Below, in pieces: positions 36,151 through 47,822 of a stretch of DNA of 64,000 nt (positions are counted from its first letter, which is position 1; every line of letters begins with the position of its first letter). The notes beneath the pieces were generated by a model. It made no database searches, was not told where the DNA came from, and saw only the letters and a list, made by a program, of their open reading frames with translations. The position numbers and the translations under genes are program-made. This DNA comes from Haliotis asinina (Eukaryota > Mollusca > Gastropoda > Lepetellida > Haliotidae). The stretch lies in contig NC_090280.1 in assembly GCF_037392515.1 (NCBI RefSeq), positions 72,706,504 through 72,770,503 of the forward strand, given 5' to 3'.

Positions 36151-37619
36151 TGATGTTGGATGCAGCCTATATAAGTAGATACAAAGATTGTCTGTGGGTT
36201 ATGTAGACAAGTGACATTCACTGAATACTATTCATTGTTCATGTTGTATTTCAATACCTTAAGATCATATATGGTCTAAGCTCAACGAGTATCCTAAAAG
36301 TATGGATTTGAACAAATAATTCTAAGGTCATTTTTTACGTTAACTCCAGTAATAAGCAAACGTGTTTTGTATTAATACAGCTTTGAAAATCAAACTGATG
36401 TATTTAAAATTAATCACATCGTAGCTACATGTCCTCCATGTAACAATATCTTGTATGGACTACATAGTACCAGCTGACTGTTTGAATGCTTCTGTGTAAA
36501 CCTTCCTCAATCCAAAGTGACCATTTCAGTGCATACAAACGAGATGTAAGACACTTAAGTGCACTGCCCTCAGAACCTATTGTGTATATTGTGTATATTT
36601 CTGCTGCCTAATTCCGAGGATTCCGAGGATAAGTATTCGCTTCTACTGAAGCTTCTACTGTGTTCACTGTTATTAACATTTTAAAGCGTTTCCGGATATT
36701 TTGTCTTCCTTATTACGGAAAGGATTTATATTGAACTGCGCATATTTGGAAATGTCAAAAGAAGTGCAAAGGTTAGGGCTCAATAAAATTCTTCTGTAGC
36801 CACTATATGAAACGAATTTCGATTTCCAACCATAAATCTAACAGCTACACTCGGTCAGATATCATGTGAAGGACACTCCTTTCGTGTAATTTGCATGTGA
36901 TGAGAGTTCGTGCTGTCTTCTCCACACCTTTTTTTGTATGGAAACTGAAGCCGTCATGGGAATGTGCGGTTCAGTTCGGCTGCAGTCGCCTTTTCTTGAC
37001 AGGTTCCAAGCAGTGTACATTTTCCATAAGGTTATTGGATTCCGGACCTTGTTTGTACGAAAACAAAGCGATTGTTTGGACTTTTGGGGCAATGATTAGA
37101 CGCCATATATTAACAAATAGTCACATAGTAATGTGCGTCTAAAAGCGCCGTAAAATCATTAACAATAAATATATTGGCATTGCTGTCGCGCATTGTACGC
37201 TGTCTAAGAGTATGCGTGCGGGTGTCTTCGAACAAAGGGAGGTAACACCATTAACCAAATTTTTGAAACTATGCAAAGATATTCGATATCCGGTGTCAGA
37301 TTTTAGTTGCAAGAACTAACTGGTATACAAGCTAAGATTTGACATTTTGTGTATATGCACGTAAGATCAAATTTATTGAGAGTTTACAAAAGTTAAAGCG
37401 TAGAACTACTACCCATAGACTTAATAGGAACTGAGTTGTCACATTCATATTTTCTCTGTTTACACAGATACGTAGGTCATCCGTACGTCATGATGTATTG
37501 TAAGTCTGGATAACAAACCATTATCACCTCTTATTCAACTTTTTCAACTTATACATTAGGTTTGAAGGTTTGATGAGTGGTAAACTATCAGTGCATTGAT
37601 GTTTGATATTTGTGTTGTA
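36151..37619. other. No recognisable gene
   Basis: AT-rich; small direct repeats ('ttccgagga' x2, 'attgtgtat' x2) at 36.58-36.63 kb. Opposing short frames at 36.86-37.14 kb lack domains. Confidence 0.4.
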
Positions 37620-37785
37620 CAGTGGAAGCTGTCAAAACCGGCATCTATCCAATCCGGCAACTTGTCAACAACAGCATAAAGTCTCAGTTCCACCCGTGGC
37701 ACCGTCAGCTCTACAATCCAGCACGCTGGCTAAACTGGACGATTTCTTCAGTCCCGATGAGTGCCGGTTTAAACAGTTTCCACTG
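37620..37785. mobile_element. MITE, pogo/Tigger-like
   Basis: Left end 'cagtggaagctgtcaaaacc' and right end (reverse complement) 'cagtggaaactgtttaaacc' form terminal inverted repeats of about 24 bp continuing into 'ggca'. A TA precedes the left end; the right flank reads GA, a mutated TA. 166 bp, non-coding. The CAGT ends and TA target fit Tc1/mariner-pogo MITEs. Confidence 0.8.
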
Positions 37786-39225
37786 GATTTAATATTAAAC
37801 AATGGGGTCAAAATATAAGGAACTGGTTTCGAATTCCTTTCGGGTGGACATTCACTATTGTACAAGCCTAATGCATTTGTAGTATTTAGCGAATGGAATG
37901 TCGTGTGTAATCAAAGTGCTGCTCTTTCACCGTACACTGGTTAACAGCTTCGAACACATGAACGTTTTACAACTTTGCATTTGACTTTTGAAATGGCAAA
38001 CTTTAACTTCTAAAACGACAGAAATGCTCACAAGTTTCTCCACAGGTGACGTGATGTTCCTTCTTTGTAAACACCAGTTATCATATCTGATAGTTACTTA
38101 CAGACATCTGCTTCTAACTTTCAAGTCTGGATCAGAAAAAATGTACAACTGATGGTGTAATCAACGATCCATCCCGTCCTACTTCGAAGACACACACTCA
38201 TCCCTATAAGATTAGATAAAATAAGACAAGGTAGGCCTTTTTGTCCCACAAACCAATACAAAGCATATGGCAACCAAAAAATTAATGTATATATACAAAA
38301 TGTCATAATCATAATATAACCAAAGTACATGATATATGATCATTTCATTGTTACAGTTTTGGAGGAAGATTTAGAAGTGTTGCCGCATGAGACAAATGAT
38401 TCTGACGTTCTATTAGTTTTGTATTCCTAATAAATGATTTAAAGACGGCGATCAGAAGGTAGAAATTCATAACATTCATTTAGAATGGCCAGAGTTTTCC
38501 TCTTAACTTTTGACTCATACTGAAAAGGTAGAGGTTCCAAATCGGCGCACATTTTGCTGGACATGCGTACAATTTTGTCCAGTTTGTTTTTCTGTGCAAG
38601 AGTGTAAGCAGAAAGTTAAAATGCTATTAATGAATGCTTGTTAGTATAATTTTAAGACGTTAATGGCTACAATAAATGATCAAAAATTTCGTCGAAAGAA
38701 GAAAGAAGATACGCTGTTGTGCTTTCCTATGTACACGATGAGAACTATCTTTCCATGAACGTTTATAACCATTTAACTCAGTCCAAGCTAAGTGATGATT
38801 CCATTAACTCTGTGATATCAATGAACACAGCACGGGGGTTGGTAATGCTAAAACGACCCGGGGAATCGTATTCTTCGTACACTCCTTGACATGGAAACAA
38901 TCAAAGATGGCTGAACATAAGATCATCGTAATTTGCATGACATTTCTTCTTATCAATAATCTGTTGAACACATTTAGCCCTGTCATAGCCCTATGTGTGT
39001 ATGAACTCATGAATATGTCCTTGGATATATACTCAACAAAATTAGAAACATCACATGCTATTTATTGAGAACAATTGTGATTGTTTTTGTGCATTTTTGT
39101 TTGCTGTGCAATACATGGCAATGACATAAGGACGAATTGCAAGTCTAATAAAAATGAGTGTGTCCCCAATTTACAAACTTTAAAAGTTATGATTTCATAT
39201 TAAATGGAATAAAACTGCAAAAAGG
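37786..39225. other. No recognisable gene
   Basis: AT-rich sequence without supported exon or repeat. Confidence 0.4.
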
Positions 39226-39229
39226 TTGT

Positions 39230-40830
39230 TGACGATCAAGGACAGTAAAATAAATACATTATCACAGATATAATCAGTGATCAGATCTAAAACATTTTAA
39301 TCAAAGAGGACAACACAATATGAAAGCAGACTAAAGATGTCAACAACTGTTCATGTAGTTAGATTACCATACTAGTGACCATGGGGCCTTACAGTGCCTT
39401 TGTTACCTTCATGGACCCTAGTTGGATTTACACCGTCCTTTCAGATGTTAACAATAATAACACATGTTTTGCAGTGAAAAATAGTAGTATGTTTGAACCG
39501 CTTGGAAGTGTTTGGGAACTAACGTACCCTCTCTGTAGGACAACTGTTTGTCAGTACTTTAACACCCTTCGAGGGTAAAGACACTAAAAAAGCAGTCATT
39601 AATGCAAACTCTCAGTCGTAAAACATTATACTATTTACACAATACAATGTATTAATGAAAATGTATCTAACAGCTCTATTTCTTTAAAAATCAATTATCA
39701 AATGATAACTAATATCATAAAACATCCTTAATTGTTTTCACAATGAAATACATGTATTTATCCCTTGTGATGTGAAAGAAAATCAAAAAAGAAAGGCATG
39801 ATTGGTCGTGATTCTCCCATCACAAGGGATGCAAAACAGAGGATCCTCACCTTTTTAAAAGTGTTCATGTGTATATATCTTATATGGCCAAGGCGACATC
39901 CTCTCACACTAACCACTCAAATCTGGACTGACAATCCAATTAGGTGTAACAGATAGCTGATTTAATTTGATGTAATGTATTGATGCATACGTGGCTACCC
40001 CACTTCTCCTGCATCAGATCACGGATATATGTTCTAATGACATCTTTGTAAACAGATTTGTTGAGTGTTTGTTAAGCCGCAAAAATGGCCATCGTGTTCC
40101 CAGAAATGACAACGTGGCTGGGAAATTAACAGAGAACGATGTCGTATTGGCCAGTAGCAAGATCATTATATAAATCAATAATTACAATACAAAGTGGATG
40201 TTTGCATGAAAGATATTTTATAGCCAGAAGGCTATGACGAAAGTCTGAAAAAGTATATATTGTTTATAGTTATGATGTTTTCTAAATATATTTCAGTGTT
40301 GTTAAGTTTGTACTTGCTTTAGCTGTGAAAATAGTACTATCGTGTACAGTGTTGTTAATTTTGCACTTGCTTCGGCTGTGAAAATAGTACTATCGCTTGT
40401 TATTCTAGAAGAGATTCTTCTGGAACCAGTGACAGTGACACAAGAATCTGCGCCACCATGCTTGGATCCATCTGTACATAAGGATTTCTACTGATTATAT
40501 TCTTGTTTATAGTGTAATTCATTGTCTGATCTTTCAAACGTTGTCAGTGTTAGGTAAACTATTAGCCAAAGAGGAGAAAAGGGTGGGAAGGAGCTATATT
40601 TTCCATCTGGATGCCGGCAGCAGAGATAAATGGTTTACTTCTTAGCCCAAGAGGCGGAACAAGAGATTTCTTGTTGTCTTGTATAGAGAGGATTCAAAAC
40701 ACAGTTAAATGCAGGATGAAAATCGTTAAAATATGATTTGGTAATATATAGTAAAGATAATATTTGTACGGCGTTTAGCAAAAGATGTCTCATCTGTCTC
40801 TTCTTTGAGTCCAACACATGTCATGTACTC
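39230..40830 (-). mobile_element. I/Nimb-like LINE, 5'-truncated (RNase H, C-terminus, 3' UTR)
   Basis: On the minus strand from 40.83 kb: 'cttgttccgcctcttggg' and neighbours match 54.65 kb of the largest copy. RNase H follows ('TDGSKHGGA' with the first catalytic Asp, then 'CVTVTGSRRISSR', about 40.39-40.48 kb), then the Cys/His C-terminal part (39.75-40.0 kb, 'cacaagggatgcaaaacaga') and the 3' UTR to about 39.23 kb. RT is absent. Frames are broken. Confidence 0.8.
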
Positions 40831-41015
40831 AAGTTCTTCCTCATGATCCGATCTTTTCTGAACATCTCAGAATAATATTTTAATCTTTCAAAGCCAAAAC
40901 CTAAAACGTAAAATGAAAGATTTTGTAAGCAATGAAAATAGTTATAATGTTGTTACCTAGTTTTACCCATAAGTCTAAGGTACAGGTTTTATCAAAGGTA
41001 CAGGTTTTACCAGCC

Positions 41016-42163
41016 TCAGGACATCGTAAGTACGCCAAAGAACAAAGATGTGTATATAATCAAAATGACAAGGAGCACTCTCATACAGAAATACTCCAGT
41101 GCATCAGCAACATCCTTCCAGTCCACCAACCTCGTGGTTGCCAAGGGATTATTCTTCTTACAAGATACCTTACGAGCTAAGGAAACAAGCTTCTGAAAAC
41201 ACCTTGGAATCTCTTCCCTATCGTTTTTGTTGTGAAAGGCCACAACGACAATTGTGAGTATGACGTTGATGGCACTAGAGGCTGTCACCGTTGTTAGATA
41301 CCCCGTCAACCTGGCCGTCCCCGTCGACGTCTTCGGAATGAGTTCACTCACAAACGTCATGAAGACGACTAAAGACAAAAGCACTGTTACGGCAAAAGAG
41401 AGTTTTTCACCAGATTCAACAGGGACAGCAAAGACGGCCATGTTGAGAATGGACAGGATGACGATGGGAATGAGGACGTTGAGGACGTAGTACAACGCTG
41501 AAATCTGAGGGTAATATGCCACTTGTCAACATTACCAATCTTGACTGATGATAAACTGGTGTCCAATAATTCCCAGTGATCGCTCTTTTGAAATAGATCA
41601 ACATAGACTTTATCACTTCCAGTCACAAATTCCACCTCTTCGATCGTGTAATGCACGGCCATGAGGTATATGGAACATTCCTGGATGTCAAAGGGGAAAG
41701 TGCGAACATTGAATGGACATGACGTCCTCAAGATGGCGGATGGTAACCACAACACGGTCCCGTTACTGTAAACTGTCATGCGCTGAGTATCTTCCTTGAA
41801 AACGTCTCTCTTTTCCAGTGCGTTGGTCAGTGTTAGGCTTGGGAACCATGCATTGTAGCCATTGTTGAACGTGAAATATTTGATCCCACCAAAGTCCTCT
41901 GGATTCCAGACCAAGAACTCATCCTTCCAATCTATCCCAAAAATAGCATTACATATGAACTGTTGTTTCACAGCGTCAAAGTCAGTTATGTCTAACAGGC
42001 TAACAATGGCGGACACCTTGACTCTCTCACTCTGGTTGTTCAGTGGCCTGTGTTCGGATGTGTAGTTTGAGAACAGGTAACCTTTTAAACGTCTCGCATC
42101 GTAAATGGATGCTCCATTACATACATTCAGTGTCAGCATCAGCATGAGACAAACCCACCACAT
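41016..42163 (-). pseudogene. Cys-loop (nicotinic-like) receptor gene, frameshifted before TM1; AChBP-like open frame 41387-42163
   Basis: Intronless paralogue of the gene at 47.8-49.0 kb. ATG at 42161-42163; the first 223 codons are a signal peptide (MWWVCLMLMLTLNVCNG) and a full ligand-binding domain with Cys-loop 'CPFNVRTFPFDIQEC'. Seven bases (GGTCGAC of the paralogue) are missing near 41508-41511, after 'LRFQR'. The downstream TM1-TM4 sequence is intact in another frame to the stop at 41016. The frame that is actually open runs 35 residues further and stops at 41387, giving a 258-residue product without membrane helices. That is the layout of a secreted acetylcholine-binding protein. Pseudogene is the cautious call; a secreted binding protein is a real alternative because the domain shows no other lesion. 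Confidence 0.8.
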
Positions 42164-43189
42164 CTTTGTTCTAATCACCGCTATGGTTGCCTCAAAAACT
42201 GTGATGTAAGTCAACTCCAGGCACAAAACTCACATAACCAGAAACTAATGGACATGCTTTCGAAGTGGCCTGTATCGGTCCACATTCAAGAAATACCTAC
42301 ACGAGCGAGCAATGGAGAAAAGGCAACTTCTGAAAGTGTTCATCGTTCCCCAACGTGACTTTTGTGTTTTTCACAATCACTTAAGACCAGTTCGAGATAA
42401 ATGTTTAAAGAGATAACACGGAACAAACAATACATTATCTGTGGAGGAATACCCTCGAGATGTGTTAGTGTGGTTATTGTTTTAGAACGTGACCTATGTA
42501 TTTACATCTAAAAGGCACACTTGTTGCTATGAATGAGAGAGAGTATTAACAAAGCCACTGGACACATCTGTCTTGGGACAATTGATGTCACACTTGTTCA
42601 TACTTTGTACTAATTGATCACGACAAACTGGTTATAATTATTTTATCATCTTGTTGTTACAAGTCGTTAACCTCAGTGGTACATCTACGTTTGCACAGGA
42701 ACCATAGCAGTACATTTGCATGTAGAACAATGCTGGAAAGTAAAACAGGAAACCGTTAAGTATCAGAGAAAGACAAAACAAAGGCCAACAACCCACAATG
42801 AAATATTAATATAAACTTGATCTTGTTATGCTGGCAAGTTTATCTGTATAATATCATGTTCTCATTTATCATTGCAAACACATTGATTAAACCTATCCCA
42901 GTATTACATATAAAAAGTCTGTCAGTTGATTTCATAAGTTTGGCAAAATATTTGGGACTGTTTCTGCCGCATATGTAGAGAGCAGTATCATTCATGAGAG
43001 ACTTGACCTGGAGTATACGACGCTGCTAAACACCTGTGTGATAACCAGCATATAGACGACAATACTAAGTCTATTCTAAAATGAAAGAGCAAAGTGAAGC
43101 GTGACTCAGCGCAGAAGCAATCCAGCTCAGACCACTTGTTTTCAGCCGCCTTATAAAAGTTGTAAATGTAATTGCGCAAGGATAGATTA
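42164..43189. other. 5' flank of the receptor paralogue; no further gene
   Basis: The first ~120 bp resemble the flank of the other paralogue ('gatgtaagtca', 'agtaatgga'). An ~80-bp segment at 42.59 kb recurs inverted at 50.33 kb. A minus-strand frame at 42988-43302 has no domain. Confidence 0.45.
42594..42673 (+). repeat. ~80-bp repeat, inverted partner at 50.33-50.41 kb
   Basis: 'tgttcatactttgtactaat' through 'caagtcgttaacctc' matches the reverse complement of 50331-50410 with only a few differences. Confidence 0.9.
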
Positions 43190-43640
43190 GGTGTACAGTC
43201 GTCTAGCTCGGGTACTTGTGGGGCACAGTCGATTCCTCCAGGTATGTGTTGACTCTCTGGACAAATGTCTCCAGACAGTGTTTGCTGTGGGCCTGACAAC
43301 ACCTCTGATGGACTCAGAGAGGCTGGAATCGAGATGTCCTCTCAGATTCACTGATGGTAGGGTGGGAGTATGGAGGTGACGCTGTGAGCGTTATGCTCAG
43401 TGTTGTGCACAGGAGGTTGACAGATCTGGGGGCTGAAGTGTCATGGTTTGGGGAGCTTGCTGCGGGATTTCCATTCCCGACTGGTGACATCTCGACTTAT
43501 GAACGATATCCAGCGTTGCTAAAACTAAACCTTTAACGTCCACAGTTTCATTCGAGTGACATTAAAGCACATGTACAGTCACACTTTTGCTAGAGTCACA
43601 GGGAGGTGATGCTTTTCTTATATTTGCCATGAAAATAACC
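43190..43640 (+). mobile_element. Tc1-like transposase remnant (middle part)
   Basis: 'RLESRCPLRFTDGRVGVWR' (43.32-43.38 kb), then in shifted frames 'ERYAQCCAQEVDR' and 'SVMVWGSLLRDF' (43.39-43.47 kb), fit the stretch between the first two catalytic aspartates of Tc1 transposases. 'HTFARVTGR' near 43.58 kb is the degraded DNARPHTARV block. Several frame changes. Confidence 0.7.
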
Positions 43641-44834
43641 TTACTTATGAGCACATCAAATCAATGACGAGGCATTTTGCCCTGGCAAATAGGGAACGCC
43701 ACGCTCTGTTCAGATGGGGTGAATACGGCACTGACATCTGATGGCTCTTAGTGCTACGATAGTTGCCATACAATAAAATACGACTATTTTAGCGTTAAGA
43801 GATCTTCAAAAATCTAGGTCTAGAATTTTCACTGGTGAATTCTATCCCATTATCAGTCCTCATGGAGACGACTTTTCAAAATGGTGATATGTTCGCAAAG
43901 AATTTCTCTGTGGCTGCTGATGTGTCTCTTTTCTGTTTTTTCTGTAATCGTCCACAAATGATAGAACGTATTTAAAGTCACCACATGCTAATGACTCAGT
44001 GGGTCCAATTCACCTCGAAAGGTAAATAACTGTTTCCGATTTATCCTTTCATAGATATTCGCCATCGTGCGGTTCTTATGGTGTACTTGTAGTATATGAA
44101 AACGTGATGTTTGTGGAATGACTTGTGTATTTTGTTTGTGGGTTGTTTACCTTTCAATCACTACAAATCAATATACATTTGGAACACAGTGACGTTCGAA
44201 AGGTCTGTCACAGATTTTTGTGGTAGCAGAATTCACCCGTGTTGCTACATTACGGACGAGGTATTTACAGTTCAGAAACGCAGGTTATCATTACTTTTAT
44301 AAACCCTAGTCGTAATATTAAGGTATACATCGTAGTGAGGTAAACTCAAACGTGTGCAAAAGCAAATTCAATAAAACCATGACCTGGTGGTCACTGATAA
44401 TTCATTTAATGTCACTGTCGTGAGAAAAGAGCGACATTATACATTGACAGAGAGCATTCTCTAGACCAGTCACATTTAGTGTTAGATAAATGGGTAGGTT
44501 GATCTGTAGAAGTTACAGTTTGATTGATCATGAGCTAAAAAGACATCATCTAGTTATCACAATTGTAAATTATTTCCGAAATAGTTCCCGTAGTCAATGA
44601 CATGGTCAAATAAACACCCTTGGAAAATGTATTGGCGCACAGGGCTGGCTATAAAATAAAGTTGTAAGCCCGCCATGTAACTTGCAAGCAGAGGACCCCG
44701 GGGAGACTAATTTCATACACTGATATTCAGACAACAATCGTAGTGTTTATACACCATGATTATGTTTCCAATTAGTTATGAATATATGTGAAGATGTATA
44801 ACACAGAAGCGCTATTGTGTATACTACTAGTGTT
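43641..44834. other. No recognisable gene
   Basis: AT-rich sequence without supported features. Confidence 0.4.
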
Positions 44835-45475
44835 TTGACACTGAAATACTTATCCCTTGTGATGTAATGAAAAATAAATACAGTCAAGTAAGACATGCTT
44901 GACTGTGATTCTCTCATCACAAGGGATGCAAAACAGAGGATCCTCACCGTTTAATAAGTATTCATGTGTATATCTTTTATGGCCAAGCCGACATCGTCGC
45001 ATATTGACCTCCTCAAATCTGGACTGACAACCCAAGTATGTGTAACCGAGAGTTGATTTAAACTGAAGTAATGTATTGATACATACTTGGCTGCCCCACT
45101 TCTCCTGCATCAGGTCACGGTAATCAGAGTATGGCACGAGAAGTGGTGTCACAGATTTGTTGAGTGCTGCCTAAGTGGCTACTTTGTTCCCAGAAATGCC
45201 AACGTGGCTTGGAAACCAACAGAGAACGATGTCGCATTGCCCAGTAGCAAGATCATTATATAATTCAATAATTTACAGGCACAGAAGAATGTCTGAAAAA
45301 AATTGATATATTGTTTATATTTATGATGTTTTTTAATATATTTAAGTGATGTTAATTTGACATTTGCGTCGGCTGTGAAAATAGTACCATCGCCTGGTAG
45401 TCTAGAAGAGATTCTACTGGATCCAATGACAGTGACACAAGACACTGCGCCACCATCCTTGGTACATAATATGGT
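44835..45475 (-). mobile_element. I/Nimb-like LINE fragment (RNase H and C-terminal Cys/His region)
   Basis: Minus-strand frames encode 'KDGGAVSCVTVIGSSRISSR' and 'FTADANVKLTSLKYI' (RNase H, 45.31-45.46 kb), 'GQCDIVLCWFPSHVGI' (45.19-45.24 kb), then 'LGHKRYTHEYLLNGEDPLF' with 'CIPCDERITVKHVLLDC' (44.87-45.0 kb). This is the fullest view of the C-terminal zinc-binding region of this family. 3' UTR and RT are missing. Confidence 0.85.
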
Positions 45476-45912
45476 AGGATATGATATGAAGTTTTTGAGA
45501 GTGCACTGCCACTTGCACACCTTTATGACCGTGATTGTTTGTACAGTAATCACTCCTGAAAGATGACTGGTGTATGACATGAAATTTGTATGTGTGCAAT
45601 TTTCCTTTTCAATAGAAACGACTTGAAACAAACACTAACCCATTTTTGATGGAAGATGATTGAAAAAAACGATGGTCAACAGTGATTTATCGACTTTCTT
45701 GAAAAAAGTTAAGATAAAAAATGACAACCTATGCATGTCCTGCGCTGTGAATTCCATGCGTTGTGTTTAGGGGTGGTTGTAAAGAGAAATGGTGGTAAAG
45801 AGAGATGTCTGTCCGAAAAGTTTGTTTACGCTTATACTTCCTATCCAAGTTGGAAGTTCAGGTTCCTCTATTTCAAAGCGTATACATCTGTCACGATACA
45901 CATTCTCAAGGG
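45476..45912. other. No recognisable gene
   Basis: Short spacer between the LINE fragment and the 54-bp array. Confidence 0.4.
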
Positions 45913-46268
45913 AACAACATTTTTCATATGGTTGAACAGGGCACACCTAGCAAATATATCGTGTATAACAACATTTTTCATATGGTTGAACAGGGCACAC
46001 CTAGCAAATATATCGTGTATAACAACATTTTTCATATGGTTGAACAGGGCACACCTAGCAAATATATCGTGTATAACAACATTTTTCATATGGTTGAACA
46101 GGGCACACCTAGCAAATATATCGTGTATAACAACATTTTTCATATGGTTGAACAGGGCACACAAATATATCGTGTATAACAACATTTTTCATATGGTTGA
46201 ACAGGGCACACAAATATATCGTGTATAACAACATTTTTCATATGGTTGAACAGGGCACACAAATATAT
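45913..46268. repeat. Minisatellite, seven units of 54 or 49 bp
   Basis: 'aacaacatttttcatatgg' units begin at 45913, 45967, 46021, 46075, 46129, 46178 and 46227. The last three lack a 5-bp 'ctagc' element. The units of each length look identical to one another, so amplification was recent. All three plus frames stay open across the 54-bp units only because 54 is a multiple of three. Confidence 0.95.
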
Positions 46269-46639
46269 CACTGTGGTGGTCAGTCACCCAAGATAGTCAT
46301 AACACATTACCCAAGCAGCGTCGTGAGGTGGAACACAGTTAAATGATTGTAGCTGTGAATACCCAAGAAACACTTCAGAGGATGACCCGTTCCACCATAA
46401 ACATGAAGGCACTGACAATGGCAGTCCCACTTCAGACATAATAACAAAGAGGAAGATAGTAACCTCTCTCAACTTAGTAAGTAAACGGTGTGTATAATGC
46501 CAATCCAGAAGCACATGGCAAGTATTTTACCGAAATTGACGGTATTCATTAAGTAAGCAGTGTGTGATTTGTGATTGTCTGTCGGCTGTATTTTAAACCT
46601 ATTCCAATTATCACAGATACTCGCATTTACGGATTATAC
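46269..46639. other. No recognisable gene
   Basis: Spacer between array and solo LTR; the minus-strand frame at 46284-46514 has no domain. Confidence 0.4.
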
Positions 46640-47261
46640 GGTTACGGTTAAGAATTTGCCGTGACAAACGATGTAAGAAACCCCCTGTGAACCAGCAAAA
46701 CAGAACAAAGACAAGTCTAAAACATTCAAATTCTGTATTATTATGCAACGAGAGCAAGGTATACAAAGTCAATTTCACAATACCGATTTCAAATACAATA
46801 CAAGTGACACAAAATGTAAGGTAATGGGTCACGAAATATAATATAGCAAACTCACCAAAGTCTTAGTGCGAGAGAGAAACACTTATGCAGAATGTAACAC
46901 AGCGAGAGGTCCGACGGTGGCTATGAAGATAAAGCATTGGCGGTGACTGACGATGATACTCCAGTGAATACGAATGTGTGTCCCCTCCCAACACACACGG
47001 CAGCTAGCCTTTATATATATATTCAGTCATTTCCCGGGCACATACGACCTTCGCCAACATTGTAGAAATCTCTAGTAGTCTCCCGGAAGTAACAAATAGA
47101 AAACACCGAACAGCCTGCTGCCAGAATCCTAAAAGTGCTGACCATCTATTATACGAAATGTGACCCATTATAATTATTATTCAAAACACTAAACATTGTG
47201 ACCCAACAATAACTATTACTTAATTAATAACAAAATATACAGAAAATACACACTCTTAACA
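46640..47261 (-). mobile_element. Solo LTR of the gypsy-group family seen at 0.2-1.9 kb
   Basis: Its reverse complement aligns over the full length of the 1312-1949 LTR, with the same TATA-like run and the same terminal sequence, but no internal region on either side. Solo LTRs arise by recombination between the two LTRs of one element. No flanking duplication was evident. It lies about 560 bp beyond the stop codon of the intact receptor gene, on the same strand. Differences from the other LTR are scattered, so both are old. Confidence 0.9.
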
Positions 47262-47822
47262 GTACTGATGATAATGTTATTGTGATGTCCTGTAATGCTA
47301 CCTCTGCGGACACCATTAAGACTCACCGAAGCATGGATGATAAATGTAAATAATGGATGACCAAATGTGAGTAGGTGATCAATGTGTATGTTGCACGAGG
47401 GTGATTTGACCAACGGGAAACAGCCTTAAATACAGGTAAATCTATTGCACCTTGGGTCGAGTACCTATACTCTGTCTGACCAGTATGAGAAACTGGTCAC
47501 GGATTATGTCTGATGCTCGAAATGAATGTGAGCACGAATTGTAACCTGGACAAAATAAGTTAGGGATATTGATATTTTTAACCCTAACCCTCGTCATAAA
47601 TTTGAGCACGAATTATTTATGGAACAACTGCATCAAAGAGACAGTATGTAGATCAAGGTTGTATCTGAATGATAATGAAACAGGTTGTAACAACAACAAC
47701 AAAAATGAACGATTTTGTAATTATCGACAAAGTAAAATAGTTGAAATGTTCAAGACGACTGCTATTTCCTACCTAAAGTTCAACGTAGAATTTGTACAGT
47801 ATAGTTAAAGTAGCTTCCAGTC
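47262..47822. other. 3' flank of the receptor gene, with a dispersed repeat
   Basis: 47352-47440 resembles 57563-57650 ('aatggatgaccaaatg', 'gtgatttgacca'). The rest shows nothing I can name. Confidence 0.45.

Noticed and set aside
42988-43302. 104-codon minus-strand frame with a hydrophobic C-terminal stretch
   Set aside because: Partly antisense to the Tc1 remnant beginning at 43.19 kb; the rest has no recognisable domain or splice context.
45731-46228. Repeat protein encoded by the 54-bp array
   Set aside because: Several frames on both strands stay open equally, and the 49-bp units shift the frame, so no single protein is favoured.
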